Below, piece by piece: positions 8,288 through 16,727 of a stretch of DNA of 64,000 bases. The DNA lies in assembly GCF_034134805.1 (NCBI RefSeq), contig NZ_CP139419.1, positions 1,612,001 to 1,676,000 of the forward strand. The letters run 5' to 3'. How positions within the stretch are numbered: the first letter of the stretch is position 1; each line of letters starts with the position of its first letter. This DNA is from Streptococcus sp. S5 (GTDB lineage Bacteria; Bacillota; Bacilli; Lactobacillales; Streptococcaceae). The notes below the pieces were generated by a model. That model had not been told where the DNA came from, searched no databases, and worked only from the letters and a program-made list of their open reading frames with translations. The translations under genes were made by a program, and so were the position numbers.

Positions 8288-9605
8288 GTTTTACCTCTAC
8301 TTCTAACTGGCCATCTCTCATGATGAGTGACAGCGGGTCCCCTTCTGTTACTTTTGCAACCGAATCTAGTACCTGATCCCCTTCCTTAACCATGGCATAG
8401 CCACGCGCAATAATCCGACTGGTATCAAGCATCAAGAGGGCTTCTGATAAGCCTTGTACCTTGATCTTTTGCTCTTTTAGGACTTGTTCCATTCGGTTGG
8501 TTAAGATTCTCTTATCTTGGAGCAGGCGGTCTTGGTAGCGCTCGATGCGATGCAAAGGAGACGTAGCTTCTAAGCGATGACGCAGACCTTGCAGCTGATT
8601 GGCCCCTTGTCCATAAGCATCGCGCATCCCTTGTTTCAATCGCAATTGCAACTGGTCAATCTTTTGCAGGTAGCCATCATAGAGTCTTTCAGGCTGTCTA
8701 AAAATAACCGATTGACTTAATTTTGCCAAGCGTTCACGATTATAGGCCAAGCGATTGGACATCGCTGTTGCCATGCGATTTTCCTGCTTTTGTAAATGGG
8801 ACAAGAGATCCAACTTCGTTACTGGAGTGGCCAATTCAGCAGCGGCTGTCGGAGTAGCGGCTCGTCGGTCTGCTACAAAATCGGCTAGAGTCGTATCTGT
8901 CTCATGTCCAACACTGGAGATAATCGAAATCCGCGATTCAAAAATGGCTCGCACCACTGCTTCTTCATTAAAGGCCCAGAGATCTTCAATTGAACCACCC
9001 CCACGACCGATAATCAAGACATCCAAATCATCCCGTTGGTTAGCCCTTTGAATATTAGCAACCACCTCACTAGATGCACCTTCACCCTGAACCTTGGTCG
9101 GGTAGAGCACAATCTCAACACCAGGGAAGCGTCGGCTCACCGTTGTGATAATATCGCGAATCACGGCCCCGCTTTGACTGGTGATGACCCCGATCTTTCT
9201 TGGAAATTGTGGCAGAGCTTGCTTCCACCGATCCTGAAAAAGCCCTTCTTCGGTCAACTTTTTCTTGAGTTGCTCAAATTGGATGGCCAAGGCCCCTACC
9301 CCATCTGGTTCAGCCTTTTCAATGACAATGGAATAACTCCCACTTGGCTCATAGAGCTGAATGCGACCGATGACATTGATCTTCATGCCTTCTTCTAGCT
9401 CAAAACCAAAGCTTCGATAAACCCCAGCCCAGACCGTCGCCTGAATCACAGCCTTTTCATCCTTTAGAGAGAAATACTGGTGGTTGGGACGTTTTCGGAA
9501 ATTGGAGACCTGCCCTGTCAGATAAACCCTTTCCAAATAGGGATCCTTATCAAATTTTAATTTCAAATATTTGGTCAAACTTGATACGGATAAATAGTTG
9601 GACAT
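8265..9605 (-). CDS. xseA: Exodeoxyribonuclease VII large subunit
   Basis: 446 residues from the ATG at 9605 ([36 protein letters not shown]). AAAGGAG five bases upstream fixes this start, although the frame is open 54 bases further. The N-terminal OB fold binds single-stranded DNA. The catalytic core follows with [15 protein letters not shown], then [20 protein letters not shown] and [28 protein letters not shown]. The C-terminal third is a long coiled coil that binds XseB. This is the first gene of the operon. Confidence 0.96.
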   Translation of the reverse strand: MSNYLSVSSLTKYLKLKFDKDPYLERVYLTGQVSNFRKRPNHQYFSLKDEKAVIQATVWAGVYRSFGFELEEGMKINVIGRIQLYEPSGSYSIVIEKAEPDGVGALAIQFEQLKKKLTEEGLFQDRWKQALPQFPRKIGVITSQSGAVIRDIITTVSRRFPGVEIVLYPTKVQGEGASSEVVANIQRANQRDDLDVLIIGRGGGSIEDLWAFNEEAVVRAIFESRISIISSVGHETDTTLADFVADRRAATPTAAAELATPVTKLDLLSHLQKQENRMATAMSNRLAYNRERLAKLSQSVIFRQPERLYDGYLQKIDQLQLRLKQGMRDAYGQGANQLQGLRHRLEATSPLHRIERYQDRLLQDKRILTNRMEQVLKEQKIKVQGLSEALLMLDTSRIIARGYAMVKEGDQVLDSVAKVTEGDPLSLIMRDGQLEVEVKHVERKEI

Positions 9606-9639
9606 AGGAACTCCTTTCTGCAGAATATGATCAAGTTTA

Positions 9640-9648
9640 ATTATACCA
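9640..9648 (-). promoter_or_regulatory. xseA operon extended -10 promoter
   Basis: Minus-strand TGGTATAAT, 34 bases before the xseA ATG. The -35 match is poor. The same TGGTATAAT form precedes rsmD and typA. Confidence 0.6.
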
Positions 9649-9757
9649 AAAAACACCAAAAAAGGCTGGCAGACAAAGCGAAATCATGAATTTCCTTTCT
9701 CTACAAGCCTCATTTTATTCAAGACACTTTCTACTGGTCTATTTTAAACCAGCTTCC

Positions 9758-9955
9758 TTATTTTTCACACTTCTCTAACCGTTCAATAAAGGAGCTAAGA
9801 CGTGCTTGGGGTTCCCCTTCATTTGGATAGGCATAACTAATATAGAAGACTGTTTTTTCCTCTTCAACCAGCGGAATTTTGACAAGATTTGGATATTCTG
9901 GAAAGAGAGTCAGATCCGTCATGAGACCAATTCCCAAATTTTCTTCGATGAACAC
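9758..9955 (-). pseudogene. Remnant of a LysR-type regulator (C-terminal piece only)
   Basis: About 65 residues (VFIEENLGIGLMTDLTLFPEYPNLVKIPLVEEE...) match in pattern the last part of the LysR effector-binding domain, where an ENxGIGLM turn is followed by a LVKIPL strand. There is no helix-turn-helix: an in-frame stop lies four codons upstream and the next gene's terminator starts soon after. No ribosome site precedes the only GTG. This is the decayed 3' end of a deleted regulator, not a functional gene. Confidence 0.65.
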
Positions 9956-9976
9956 AAATCCTATTTAGGATACAAC

Positions 9977-10005
9977 AAAAAGACAAGTCATAGAACTTGT
10001 CTTTT
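9977..10005 (-). terminator. Terminator after the fructosidase gene
   Basis: Minus-strand stem AAAAGACAAG/CTTGTCTTTT (9978-10005) with an eight-base loop, followed by TTTTG overlapping the last stem bases. It closes the sugar operon 24 bases past the hydrolase stop codon. Confidence 0.85.
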
Positions 10006-10029
10006 ATTCTTTAGGAGGCTATTGCTTTC

Positions 10030-11484
10030 CTATTCTTGATAGGTTTTCAAGACCCAATCGACCCCTTCATCTGCCGTGAGGGTATAGACGGGATTCTGAC
10101 TCGTTTCATAAAAGGTCATGGAGAGAGTTTTACCATCCACGAATACTTCAATTGAGTTGGTATCGCGAATGATCGAAAAATGATGATCTTTTTCAGCATC
10201 CAACTGAATCCATCTCGATTGAAATGCTGGATTTTCTTTTCCAGAAATGGGGTGCCCAAATTGGTCTCGACTTAAGCTAAAGCGTTTTTGAGAGGCATCA
10301 TAAACCAATTGCAAGACACTATCAGGATCAGTTTCATCACCATATCCAAGGATAAAGGAGCGACCCGGTTTGGTATCTAGCTCAAACAAGGTTTGTTTCC
10401 CTTTCGCTGGGATCGTGATCTGATTGCCCTTAACAATGGTTTCTGACGCATGCTCTACAAGAAAGTGTTCGTTCACTGACTCAGGTAACTCCTGAACCAA
10501 TCGTCCGTCTTTCAGAGACAATTTTCTTGGAAGAGTCATACTACCTGCCCACCCATGAGCTAAATCATGACTGGGGATAGACCGGTGCCACATTTGCATC
10601 CAGGCAACCATGTATCGTTCGCCATTTGGTCCTTGACAAGTTTGAGGGGCATAGAAATCCAAACCACCATCCATTTCATCATAGGAATCGACATGAAAGC
10701 GCCCTGTTTCCCAATTCATGTCACCGATAAAGGCAACCGTCGAATTTAAGTTCCAGTATTTTTCTTGCTGTCTTTCCATTTCAATGGGTGACAGGATCAA
10801 GACCCATTTGCCATCTAAAGGGAAGAAATCGGGACACTCCCACATAATCCCTTGCCCTTTTTCACCTTCTAAAAGAACTGATGTAAAGGCCCAATCTACT
10901 AGATTACTTGATGCAAATAGGAGAATTTGACCTCTATCATCTGGCGTCTTAGAAGCAACGACAGCGTAATAGCTTCCTTGGTATTCAAATACTTTAGGAT
11001 CACGAAAATCTGCAATATCTGCGATCCCCTCAATATGTTGAGCATGGATCACTGGATTAGTAGGCAACTTTTCAAAGGTAATGCCATCTGTCGAAACCGC
11101 AAGACACTGCGTCTCTTCTCGCTTTTCCTCATCGTCTACATGACCCGTATACAGCAAATAAAGCTTGTCATCTTTCACAATAGCACTACCCGAGAAACAA
11201 CCATCCTTGTCATAGCTTTCACTTGGTGCTAAAGCTACTGGCAATTCTTCCCAATGGAGGAGATCTTTTGATTTGGCATGCCCCCAATGCATGGGTCCCC
11301 AAACACTATCATAGGGATAGAATTGGTAAAACAAATGGTATTCCCCACGGAAATAAACAAAGCCATTTGGATCGTTCATCCAGCCGATTGGAGGGAGCAA
11401 ATGAAATGCCCCTCTATATTGCTGGTCAACCTTCTCCCTGTTTTCATCGATATACTGATTTGCCTTCCGAATGCTTTCCTTCAT
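10030..11484 (-). CDS. GH32 sucrose/fructoside hydrolase (SusH/ScrB-like)
   Basis: 484 residues from the ATG at 11484, which has AGGTGA at the right spacing; a GTG three codons upstream is less likely. Glycoside hydrolase family 32 cleaves beta-fructosides. The nucleophile motif WMNDPNG (Asp38), the FRDP motif near 161 and the acid/base motif WECPDFF near 218 are all present, then a C-terminal beta sandwich. There is no signal peptide, so it acts in the cytoplasm on imported sugar. It is the last gene of an ABC-importer operon rather than a PTS, so it should cut unphosphorylated sucrose or short fructo-oligosaccharides, like the pneumococcal sus system. Confidence 0.93.
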   Translation of the reverse strand: MKESIRKANQYIDENREKVDQQYRGAFHLLPPIGWMNDPNGFVYFRGEYHLFYQFYPYDSVWGPMHWGHAKSKDLLHWEELPVALAPSESYDKDGCFSGSAIVKDDKLYLLYTGHVDDEEKREETQCLAVSTDGITFEKLPTNPVIHAQHIEGIADIADFRDPKVFEYQGSYYAVVASKTPDDRGQILLFASSNLVDWAFTSVLLEGEKGQGIMWECPDFFPLDGKWVLILSPIEMERQQEKYWNLNSTVAFIGDMNWETGRFHVDSYDEMDGGLDFYAPQTCQGPNGERYMVAWMQMWHRSIPSHDLAHGWAGSMTLPRKLSLKDGRLVQELPESVNEHFLVEHASETIVKGNQITIPAKGKQTLFELDTKPGRSFILGYGDETDPDSVLQLVYDASQKRFSLSRDQFGHPISGKENPAFQSRWIQLDAEKDHHFSIIRDTNSIEVFVDGKTLSMTFYETSQNPVYTLTADEGVDWVLKTYQE

Positions 11485-11493
11485 ACTGATCAC

Positions 11494-12339
11494 CTACTTA
11501 ATACCTGTACCAGATCCACCTAGACCTTGAATAATATATTTTTGTGCTACGATATATACTAGAATAAGTGGAATTGTAGAAATTGTCAAAACAGCCATTA
11601 CTTGATTGATATAAACTGGTTGAGTTGTATTAATGGTTGTAATTGCCACCTGCATTGAAAATTTTGACGAATCGGTTAAAACCATCAACGGCCAGATATA
11701 ATCATTCCAACTAGAAATAAAGGAAAGAACACCTACTGTTGCAACCGCTGGTTTCGACATCGGCAACATAATCTTGAAAAAGATCCGTAAGATACTTGCA
11801 CCATCTATTTTTGCAGATTCGATAATTTCTTCTGGAATGGCAATAAAGAAGTTTCGGAAAAGATAAATATTAAAGACACTAGCTAATCCAGGGATAATAA
11901 CCGCTAAACGATTATTAACTAAGCCAAGTGAATTAATAATTGTAAATTGTGGAATCAACACTGTTTCCATCGGAATGATTAACAAGGCCAATAAAAAGCC
12001 AAACAGAATTTTTTTACCTGTAAAATTAATTTTTGCAAATGCAAATCCCGCTAAGGCGTTTACTATAATAGACCCAAGTGCAAATGTTCCTGCATAAAAA
12101 ATACTGTTCCCTAGATATGTTAGAATACTAAAACGGGCAAGAACCTCTTGGTAGGGTTTAAACCAATCAGCTGGATTAAAACTAGGTAAGAATGCTTTCC
12201 AACTTGTTAAATTCTTATACACATCTGCTTCTGGCTTCATTGCTGAAACCACCATCCAGATCATAGGAAATAGAAAGAGGCCTGCTAATAGAATTAATAA
12301 AACATATTCTAAAATAATAGTCGGTTTTAAACGTTTCAT
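11494..12339 (-). CDS. Sugar ABC transporter permease (MalG type)
   Basis: 281 residues from the ATG at 12339, which has GGAGG nine bases upstream. An in-frame ATG at 12348 directly abuts that GGAGG and is too close. Six membrane segments are visible, beginning with IILEYVLLILLAGLFLFPMIWMVV. The EAA loop that touches the ATPase reads ESAKIDGASILRIFFKIMLPMSKP. It pairs with the MalF-type permease whose stop codon is one base away. It carries sugars (likely sucrose or fructosides, from the adjacent hydrolase) across the membrane. Confidence 0.93.
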   Translation of the reverse strand: MKRLKPTIILEYVLLILLAGLFLFPMIWMVVSAMKPEADVYKNLTSWKAFLPSFNPADWFKPYQEVLARFSILTYLGNSIFYAGTFALGSIIVNALAGFAFAKINFTGKKILFGFLLALLIIPMETVLIPQFTIINSLGLVNNRLAVIIPGLASVFNIYLFRNFFIAIPEEIIESAKIDGASILRIFFKIMLPMSKPAVATVGVLSFISSWNDYIWPLMVLTDSSKFSMQVAITTINTTQPVYINQVMAVLTISTIPLILVYIVAQKYIIQGLGGSGTGIK

Positions 12340-12340
12340 C

Positions 12341-13243
12341 CTAATCATCCTCCTTCAAAACTCGCCGTTGTACAAGACTAATCATACCAATCAATGTTGT
12401 AAATACTAAGGCAATCGAACTTGAGTAACCAACAAGACGGTCAGTGAAACCTTGTTGATAAATGTAATATACCATAGTGATTGTTGAGTTCAATGGACCA
12501 CCTTGAGTCATGACCATTGGTTGCACAATCAATTTAAATGCTGAAATCAATGTTGTCAAGAGTACAAACAAGGCAGTTGGTTTCAATAAAGGCATCGTGA
12601 TATATCTAAATTGAGCCCATTTTGAAAATCCATCCAACTCTGCCGCCTCATAAATATCTTGTGGAATATTTTGCATTCCTCCAAGGAATAACAACATTTG
12701 ATAACCTGCACCCTGCCATGCAGAAACAAATACAATGGCATACATGGCTTGTTTTGGACTTGTCAAGAATGGTTGTGAAGAAATACCAATTTTATTCAGT
12801 AGAGCATTGAGCAAACCATTATTTGGATTTAACAAGTATAACCAGAGGATAGAGATAACGACAAGAGACATCACAACAGGAGCAAAAAATGCTACCTTAA
12901 AGAACATATTTCCTTTACGTTTCTTATTAACAATTAAGGCCATCCCGAGAGCCGCACCAAGTTGCACTGGAATAATCCAAACTACAAATTTCAAGGTATT
13001 CAAGAAGCTTTTTATAAAGATTGGATCTTGTGCTAAGCGCATAAAATTTTGTAGTCCTACAAATTTTCTATCCTCAGGCGTTAATAGGTAATAATCTGTA
13101 AAGGCATAATAGATCACCATACCAACAGGTATCACTAAAAAGATGAAAAGTAATATTAAAGCTGGAGCTAAAAAGCTATAGCCCATAATATTTTCTTTAA
13201 GGCGTTCTTTCTTTTTTGTTTCGACTTTATTTTTTTCGCTCAT
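12341..13243 (-). CDS. Sugar ABC transporter permease (MalF type)
   Basis: 300 residues. A charged N-terminus (MSEKNKVETKKKERLKENI) is followed by six membrane segments. The EAA loop is EAAELDGFSKWAQFRYITMPLLKP, typical of carbohydrate-uptake family 1 permeases. It is the partner of the next gene. It starts 85 bases after the binding protein, with a strong hairpin between them. No ATPase gene is in the operon, so the transporter presumably uses a shared ATPase such as MsmK, as known for several streptococcal sugar importers. Confidence 0.93.
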   Translation of the reverse strand: MSEKNKVETKKKERLKENIMGYSFLAPALILLFIFLVIPVGMVIYYAFTDYYLLTPEDRKFVGLQNFMRLAQDPIFIKSFLNTLKFVVWIIPVQLGAALGMALIVNKKRKGNMFFKVAFFAPVVMSLVVISILWLYLLNPNNGLLNALLNKIGISSQPFLTSPKQAMYAIVFVSAWQGAGYQMLLFLGGMQNIPQDIYEAAELDGFSKWAQFRYITMPLLKPTALFVLLTTLISAFKLIVQPMVMTQGGPLNSTITMVYYIYQQGFTDRLVGYSSSIALVFTTLIGMISLVQRRVLKEDD

Positions 13244-13278
13244 TGTTCGTCTCCTAAGATGAAACTATTAAATAAAAT

Positions 13279-13316
13279 AAGGTGGAAGGTACATTCCATA
13301 ACTTACCTTCCACCTT
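13279..13316 (-). terminator. Intercistronic hairpin between binding protein and permease genes
   Basis: A perfect 13-bp stem, AAGGTGGAAGGTA with TACCTTCCACCTT, loop of 12 bases, followed on the minus strand by ATTTTATTT. The interrupted T run suggests partial termination or 3'-end protection, which would give more binding protein than permease, as is common in binding-protein-dependent operons. Confidence 0.75.
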
Positions 13317-13328
13317 TTTGAATGTCAA

Positions 13329-14642
13329 CTATTTATTTAAAGATTGGTCGATTGCTGTTTGCATTTCTTTCGCACGAGCATCTAATACTTTTTGTACATC
13401 TGGATTATCTTTATAATAGCTGATATCTTGCATTGCTTGTTGGAAAGCGCGTGAAACTTGTGGATAAGCTACTACAACTGGACGAGCATGAGCCGTTTTA
13501 GCATTTTGTTCCATCAAGAAACGCATTGGCTCAGATACTTTGTCCTTAATATTTTTAATTGTTGATTTTCTGATTGGAAGAACACTGTTACCTAAGCTTA
13601 GAATTTCACTAGATTCAGTATTTGTAGCAAACTTAACAAATTCAGCGGCTGCTTCTTTTTTATCAGATTTTGTTGTAACGGCTAATTGCCAACTACCTGA
13701 AGGTGATACCAATTTCTTCGTTTTATCTGAAACTGGATAAGGAAGAATACCAAAATCAATATCTTTGTAATTTGTTTGTAGGTCTGCAATCGTCCAAGAA
13801 CCGCTCAGAACCATAGGATATTCACCGGTTTCAAAACCTTTTTCAACAGGACTAACTGTCGTATATCCATCCTTCACAAGATCTTGAATAAATTGAACAG
13901 CTTCAACACTTTCTTTGCTATTGAAGTAGCCTTCCGCTTTTGTTCCTTTAGAATTCACAACAGATCCACCATTTGACCAAATAAGAGGCATGTAAGCATA
14001 TGGCAACATCTCATCGTTTGAATTCAAACGGAAATCAATTGCTGGTTTGTTAAAATGATCTTTTAATTTCTTAGCAATGGCATTAAACTCAGACCATGTC
14101 CATGGTTTTTCTAGGGTTGGCAAACTAGCTTCATCAATCCCTGCTTCCTTAAACATTTTCTTATTATAGTAAACACCTACATTGGATTCTGAATAACCAA
14201 ATGCATAAAATTTACCATCATAAGTTCCCTGTTGTTTAATACTGTCCAGTACATCATCCATATTATCGTCTTTTAGATAATCATCCAAAGGAGCAATCAC
14301 CTTTGATTTTGCATAGGCTGCAGTATTAGGACCATCTAGTGTAATGACATCTGGTAAACTATTTGTCGTAACAGCGGCGTTAACCTTATCTTCATATCCA
14401 CCACCACTACCGCTACGTGGAATAAATTCTGTCACAACCTTATATTTTGTTTTCTTTGATTTGTTGAAATTATCAACAACTTGTTGCCAAGCTTTTCCCT
14501 CAGCTGTTTCATCTGAGAACTGAACCCAGACTTTAATCTCATTTGAAGAACTTGCAGTTTTGGATTTTGATCCCCCACCACATCCTGCAAGCAATCCTAA
14601 TGATAGTGCTGCAACTACAGATAACTTAATACCTTTACGCAT
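13329..14642 (-). CDS. Sugar ABC transporter solute-binding lipoprotein
   Basis: 437 residues from the ATG at 14642 (MRKGIKLSVVAALSLGLLAGCGGGSKSK), with AAGGAGG five bases upstream. The signal peptide ends in the lipobox LLAGC, so the mature protein is anchored by lipid on the outer face of the membrane. The family 1 (MalE-like) fold is indicated by IKVWVQFSDETAEGKAWQQVVDNFN, LPDVITLDGPN and GYSESNVGVYYNKKMFKEAGI. It is the first gene of the operon and lies directly behind two LacI-type operators. Sucrose or fructo-oligosaccharide is the likely ligand, inferred from the GH32 gene. Confidence 0.94.
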   Translation of the reverse strand: MRKGIKLSVVAALSLGLLAGCGGGSKSKTASSSNEIKVWVQFSDETAEGKAWQQVVDNFNKSKKTKYKVVTEFIPRSGSGGGYEDKVNAAVTTNSLPDVITLDGPNTAAYAKSKVIAPLDDYLKDDNMDDVLDSIKQQGTYDGKFYAFGYSESNVGVYYNKKMFKEAGIDEASLPTLEKPWTWSEFNAIAKKLKDHFNKPAIDFRLNSNDEMLPYAYMPLIWSNGGSVVNSKGTKAEGYFNSKESVEAVQFIQDLVKDGYTTVSPVEKGFETGEYPMVLSGSWTIADLQTNYKDIDFGILPYPVSDKTKKLVSPSGSWQLAVTTKSDKKEAAAEFVKFATNTESSEILSLGNSVLPIRKSTIKNIKDKVSEPMRFLMEQNAKTAHARPVVVAYPQVSRAFQQAMQDISYYKDNPDVQKVLDARAKEMQTAIDQSLNK

Positions 14643-14656
14643 AGCGTCCTCCTTTT

Positions 14657-14726
14657 TGAAACGTTTCATTTTTTTGGTTATATTTTCAACTCAAGCTAAA
14701 ATAGTTGAGTTTTTTGAAACGTTTCA
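14657..14726 (-). promoter_or_regulatory. Two LacI-type operators before the sugar operon
   Basis: The perfect palindrome TGAAACGTTTCA occurs at 14657-14668 and again at 14715-14726, 58 bp apart. The upstream copy lies just past the -10, at about +6 to +20, where a bound repressor would block initiation. The second copy overlaps the start region of the first gene. A matching site precedes the LacI gene at 15800. Confidence 0.85.
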
Positions 14727-14738
14727 TTTTATAGCTAA

Positions 14739-14767
14739 ATTATAACAGCGCTTTCATAATTTGTCAA
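14739..14767 (-). promoter_or_regulatory. Sugar operon promoter with CcpA-like site
   Basis: Minus strand: consensus -35 TTGACA (14762-14767), 17-bp spacer, consensus -10 TATAAT (14739-14744). The spacer and -10 contain TGAAAGCGCTGTTA, 12 of 14 positions of the CcpA cre consensus, so catabolite repression is likely in addition to LacI control. Confidence 0.85.
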
Positions 14768-14774
14768 GCACTTT

Positions 14775-15770
14775 TTATAATTTTTTTGTAGTGTTCCCTT
14801 CAAAGAAATGTACGGGTAAACTAATCACATTCTTTTCTATTTTTTCTTTACGAATCAATTTAAGTAATAATTCTACTGCCGCTTGGGCCATCTGAGCTAT
14901 TTCTTGAACAATGGTCGAAAGTAAGTACGGTTGATCAAAAGCAGGTCTTAACCCATCAAAACCAATAATTTGATAGTCCTCTAGAGGAGTTTTTCCCATC
15001 TCCGTCAAAACTTTTATAACACGTAGAGCCATAAAATCATTTACTGTAAAAATCCCATCAATCTGAGGATGAGCTTCAAAAAAGGACTTAATTTGTCTTT
15101 CTGCTTGATCTAACGGTTCTGGCATTTCAAGACTACAGAGTTTTGTATTTTGCTGCTTAGCTTCATCTTTAAACCCCCTTCCCCGTTCCGTTGTTTCATT
15201 CAAATGTTTGTTCACACCGCTGATATAAGCTAAATTTTGGCAACCTCGTTTGACTAACTCTCGGCAAGCTAGTTGACCACCATGATAATTTTCAGAGGTT
15301 ACGTAATAGACATTTTCAGAAAAATGACGGTCAATACTAACAAAAGGTAAATTAGAGGAGATATACTTATCGATATCTGAATAGGTGATCCCAATGATCC
15401 CATCTACCTTATTTTTTTCAAGTAATTTTATGTACTCTATCTCGTTTTGAGCATCTTTATCTGCATTACAAATCAATAATTTACATTGATTTTTCAACAA
15501 TTCCTTTTCTACATGATATGCAAACTCAGAAAAGAATGGATGCCAAATGGTTGGAATAAGTAAAGCGATAATATTACTACGATTCGTTTTTAATCCTCTC
15601 GCATATTCATCTGGCACATAAGACAATTTTTCAATCGCTTGTTGAACTTTTTTTAATGTCACCTCTTTAATGCCTTTTTCGTTATTGATAACACGAGAGA
15701 CTGTCCCAACACTAACCCCAGCTTCTGCTGCAACATCTTTCATCGTAATCGATTTTTTTTGCTCATTCAT
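14775..15770 (-). CDS. LacI family sugar-operon repressor (SusR/ScrR-like)
   Basis: 331 residues from the ATG at 15770 (MNEQKKSITMKDVAAEAGVSVGTVSRVINNEKGI), with AAAGGAGGTGA upstream. The helix-turn-helix and hinge (LSYVPDEYARGLKT) are classic LacI, followed by a periplasmic-binding-protein-like sensor domain with LAYISGV and DGIFTVNDFMALRV. It should repress the adjacent importer/hydrolase genes until sugar binds. Matching palindromes lie before both the target operon and this gene, so it probably controls itself. Confidence 0.93.
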   Translation of the reverse strand: MNEQKKSITMKDVAAEAGVSVGTVSRVINNEKGIKEVTLKKVQQAIEKLSYVPDEYARGLKTNRSNIIALLIPTIWHPFFSEFAYHVEKELLKNQCKLLICNADKDAQNEIEYIKLLEKNKVDGIIGITYSDIDKYISSNLPFVSIDRHFSENVYYVTSENYHGGQLACRELVKRGCQNLAYISGVNKHLNETTERGRGFKDEAKQQNTKLCSLEMPEPLDQAERQIKSFFEAHPQIDGIFTVNDFMALRVIKVLTEMGKTPLEDYQIIGFDGLRPAFDQPYLLSTIVQEIAQMAQAAVELLLKLIRKEKIEKNVISLPVHFFEGNTTKKL

Positions 15771-15790
15771 TTTCTCACCTCCTTTCATCC

Positions 15791-15819
15791 ATACTATCAT
15801 GAAAACGTTTCATTTTCAA
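15791..15819 (-). promoter_or_regulatory. LacI gene promoter with operator in the spacer
   Basis: Minus strand: -35 TTGAAA (15814-15819), 17-bp spacer, -10 TAGTAT (15791-15796). The operator TGAAACGTTTTCA (15800-15812) fills the spacer, a layout for autorepression. The whole site lies on the last codons of nnrD. Confidence 0.8.
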
Positions 15820-16675
15820 CATTTTCGTTTGAATTGTCACTCCACTTTTTCATCCATTTTGGGATTTCTTGGCTAATGGTCGTCGGTAGAACCACATAAG
15901 CTTCCTTACTCAAGTCTTCTGCAATGGCTGAATGGAGATAGGTCGCAACCACCACGCGCTCATAGAGACTGACCTGTGGGAATTGACCCGCAAATCCTGC
16001 GATCATCCCTGCCAAGGTATCTCCCATACCCCCTGTTGCCTGATAGGGACCACCAACATCTAGCTGATAGCCCTCATCTTGCCCACTTGTCCAAATGCGG
16101 GTGTGTGGCCCTTTTTCTACAATGACAGTCCCTTTAGGAAAACTTTGAACCGCTTCTCGACTTCTATCTTCAGTCTGGCTTGTTAGATCAAGCCCTGACA
16201 GTTTTTCCCATTCCTTTTGATGAGGGGTAAAGACCAACTGAGCCTCTGGCAGGTCAAACTGAGAAGCTGCAAAAAGACTAATAGCTCCGCCATCTAATAT
16301 CAAGACCTGCTGGCTAGAGACATGCTCAAAAATCATGTGTAAGATCGCTTGGCTTTCTCTTGCTTCCTTTAAGCCCGGTCCTACGAGAATCACACCGGCT
16401 TTTTGGAGCTGCTCACAAAGGAGTTCGTGATCGGCTAGATCAAAGCCCATGGCTTCAGGAAGATGGCTATGAAGGGCTGTCAGATTATCAGGATCTGTTG
16501 CGACAGTAACCAGCCCCGCACCACTATGAACCGCAGCAAGGGCTGCCATAATAATAGCTCCTCCATAGGGGTAAGTTCCCCCAATCAAGAGCAGGCGACC
16601 AAAATCGCCCTTATAAGAATTCTCCTCTCGCTTCACAATAACACGCTGGATCTCTTCTTTCTGAACTGTTCTCAT
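15797..16675 (-). CDS. nnrD: ADP/ATP-dependent NAD(P)H-hydrate dehydratase
   Basis: 292 residues from the ATG at 16675, which follows GAGGAAGGT; the frame is open upstream without a ribosome site. This ribokinase-like enzyme repairs hydrated NADH and NADPH. Marks: KGDFGRLLLIGGTYPYGGAIIMAALAA near the N-terminus, LVFTPHQKEWEKLSG, and the nucleotide/catalytic motif GGMGDTLAGMIAGF near 215. Only the dehydratase domain is present; the epimerase half of YjeF fusions is absent, as usual in streptococci. The last codons contain the promoter and operator of the following LacI gene. Confidence 0.92.
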   Translation of the reverse strand: MRTVQKEEIQRVIVKREENSYKGDFGRLLLIGGTYPYGGAIIMAALAAVHSGAGLVTVATDPDNLTALHSHLPEAMGFDLADHELLCEQLQKAGVILVGPGLKEARESQAILHMIFEHVSSQQVLILDGGAISLFAASQFDLPEAQLVFTPHQKEWEKLSGLDLTSQTEDRSREAVQSFPKGTVIVEKGPHTRIWTSGQDEGYQLDVGGPYQATGGMGDTLAGMIAGFAGQFPQVSLYERVVVATYLHSAIAEDLSKEAYVVLPTTISQEIPKWMKKWSDNSNENVENETFS

Positions 16676-16727
16676 ACCTTCCTCATTTCTAGTGAAAAAG
16701 GAGAAGCCACGACTCCCCCTCCATCTT

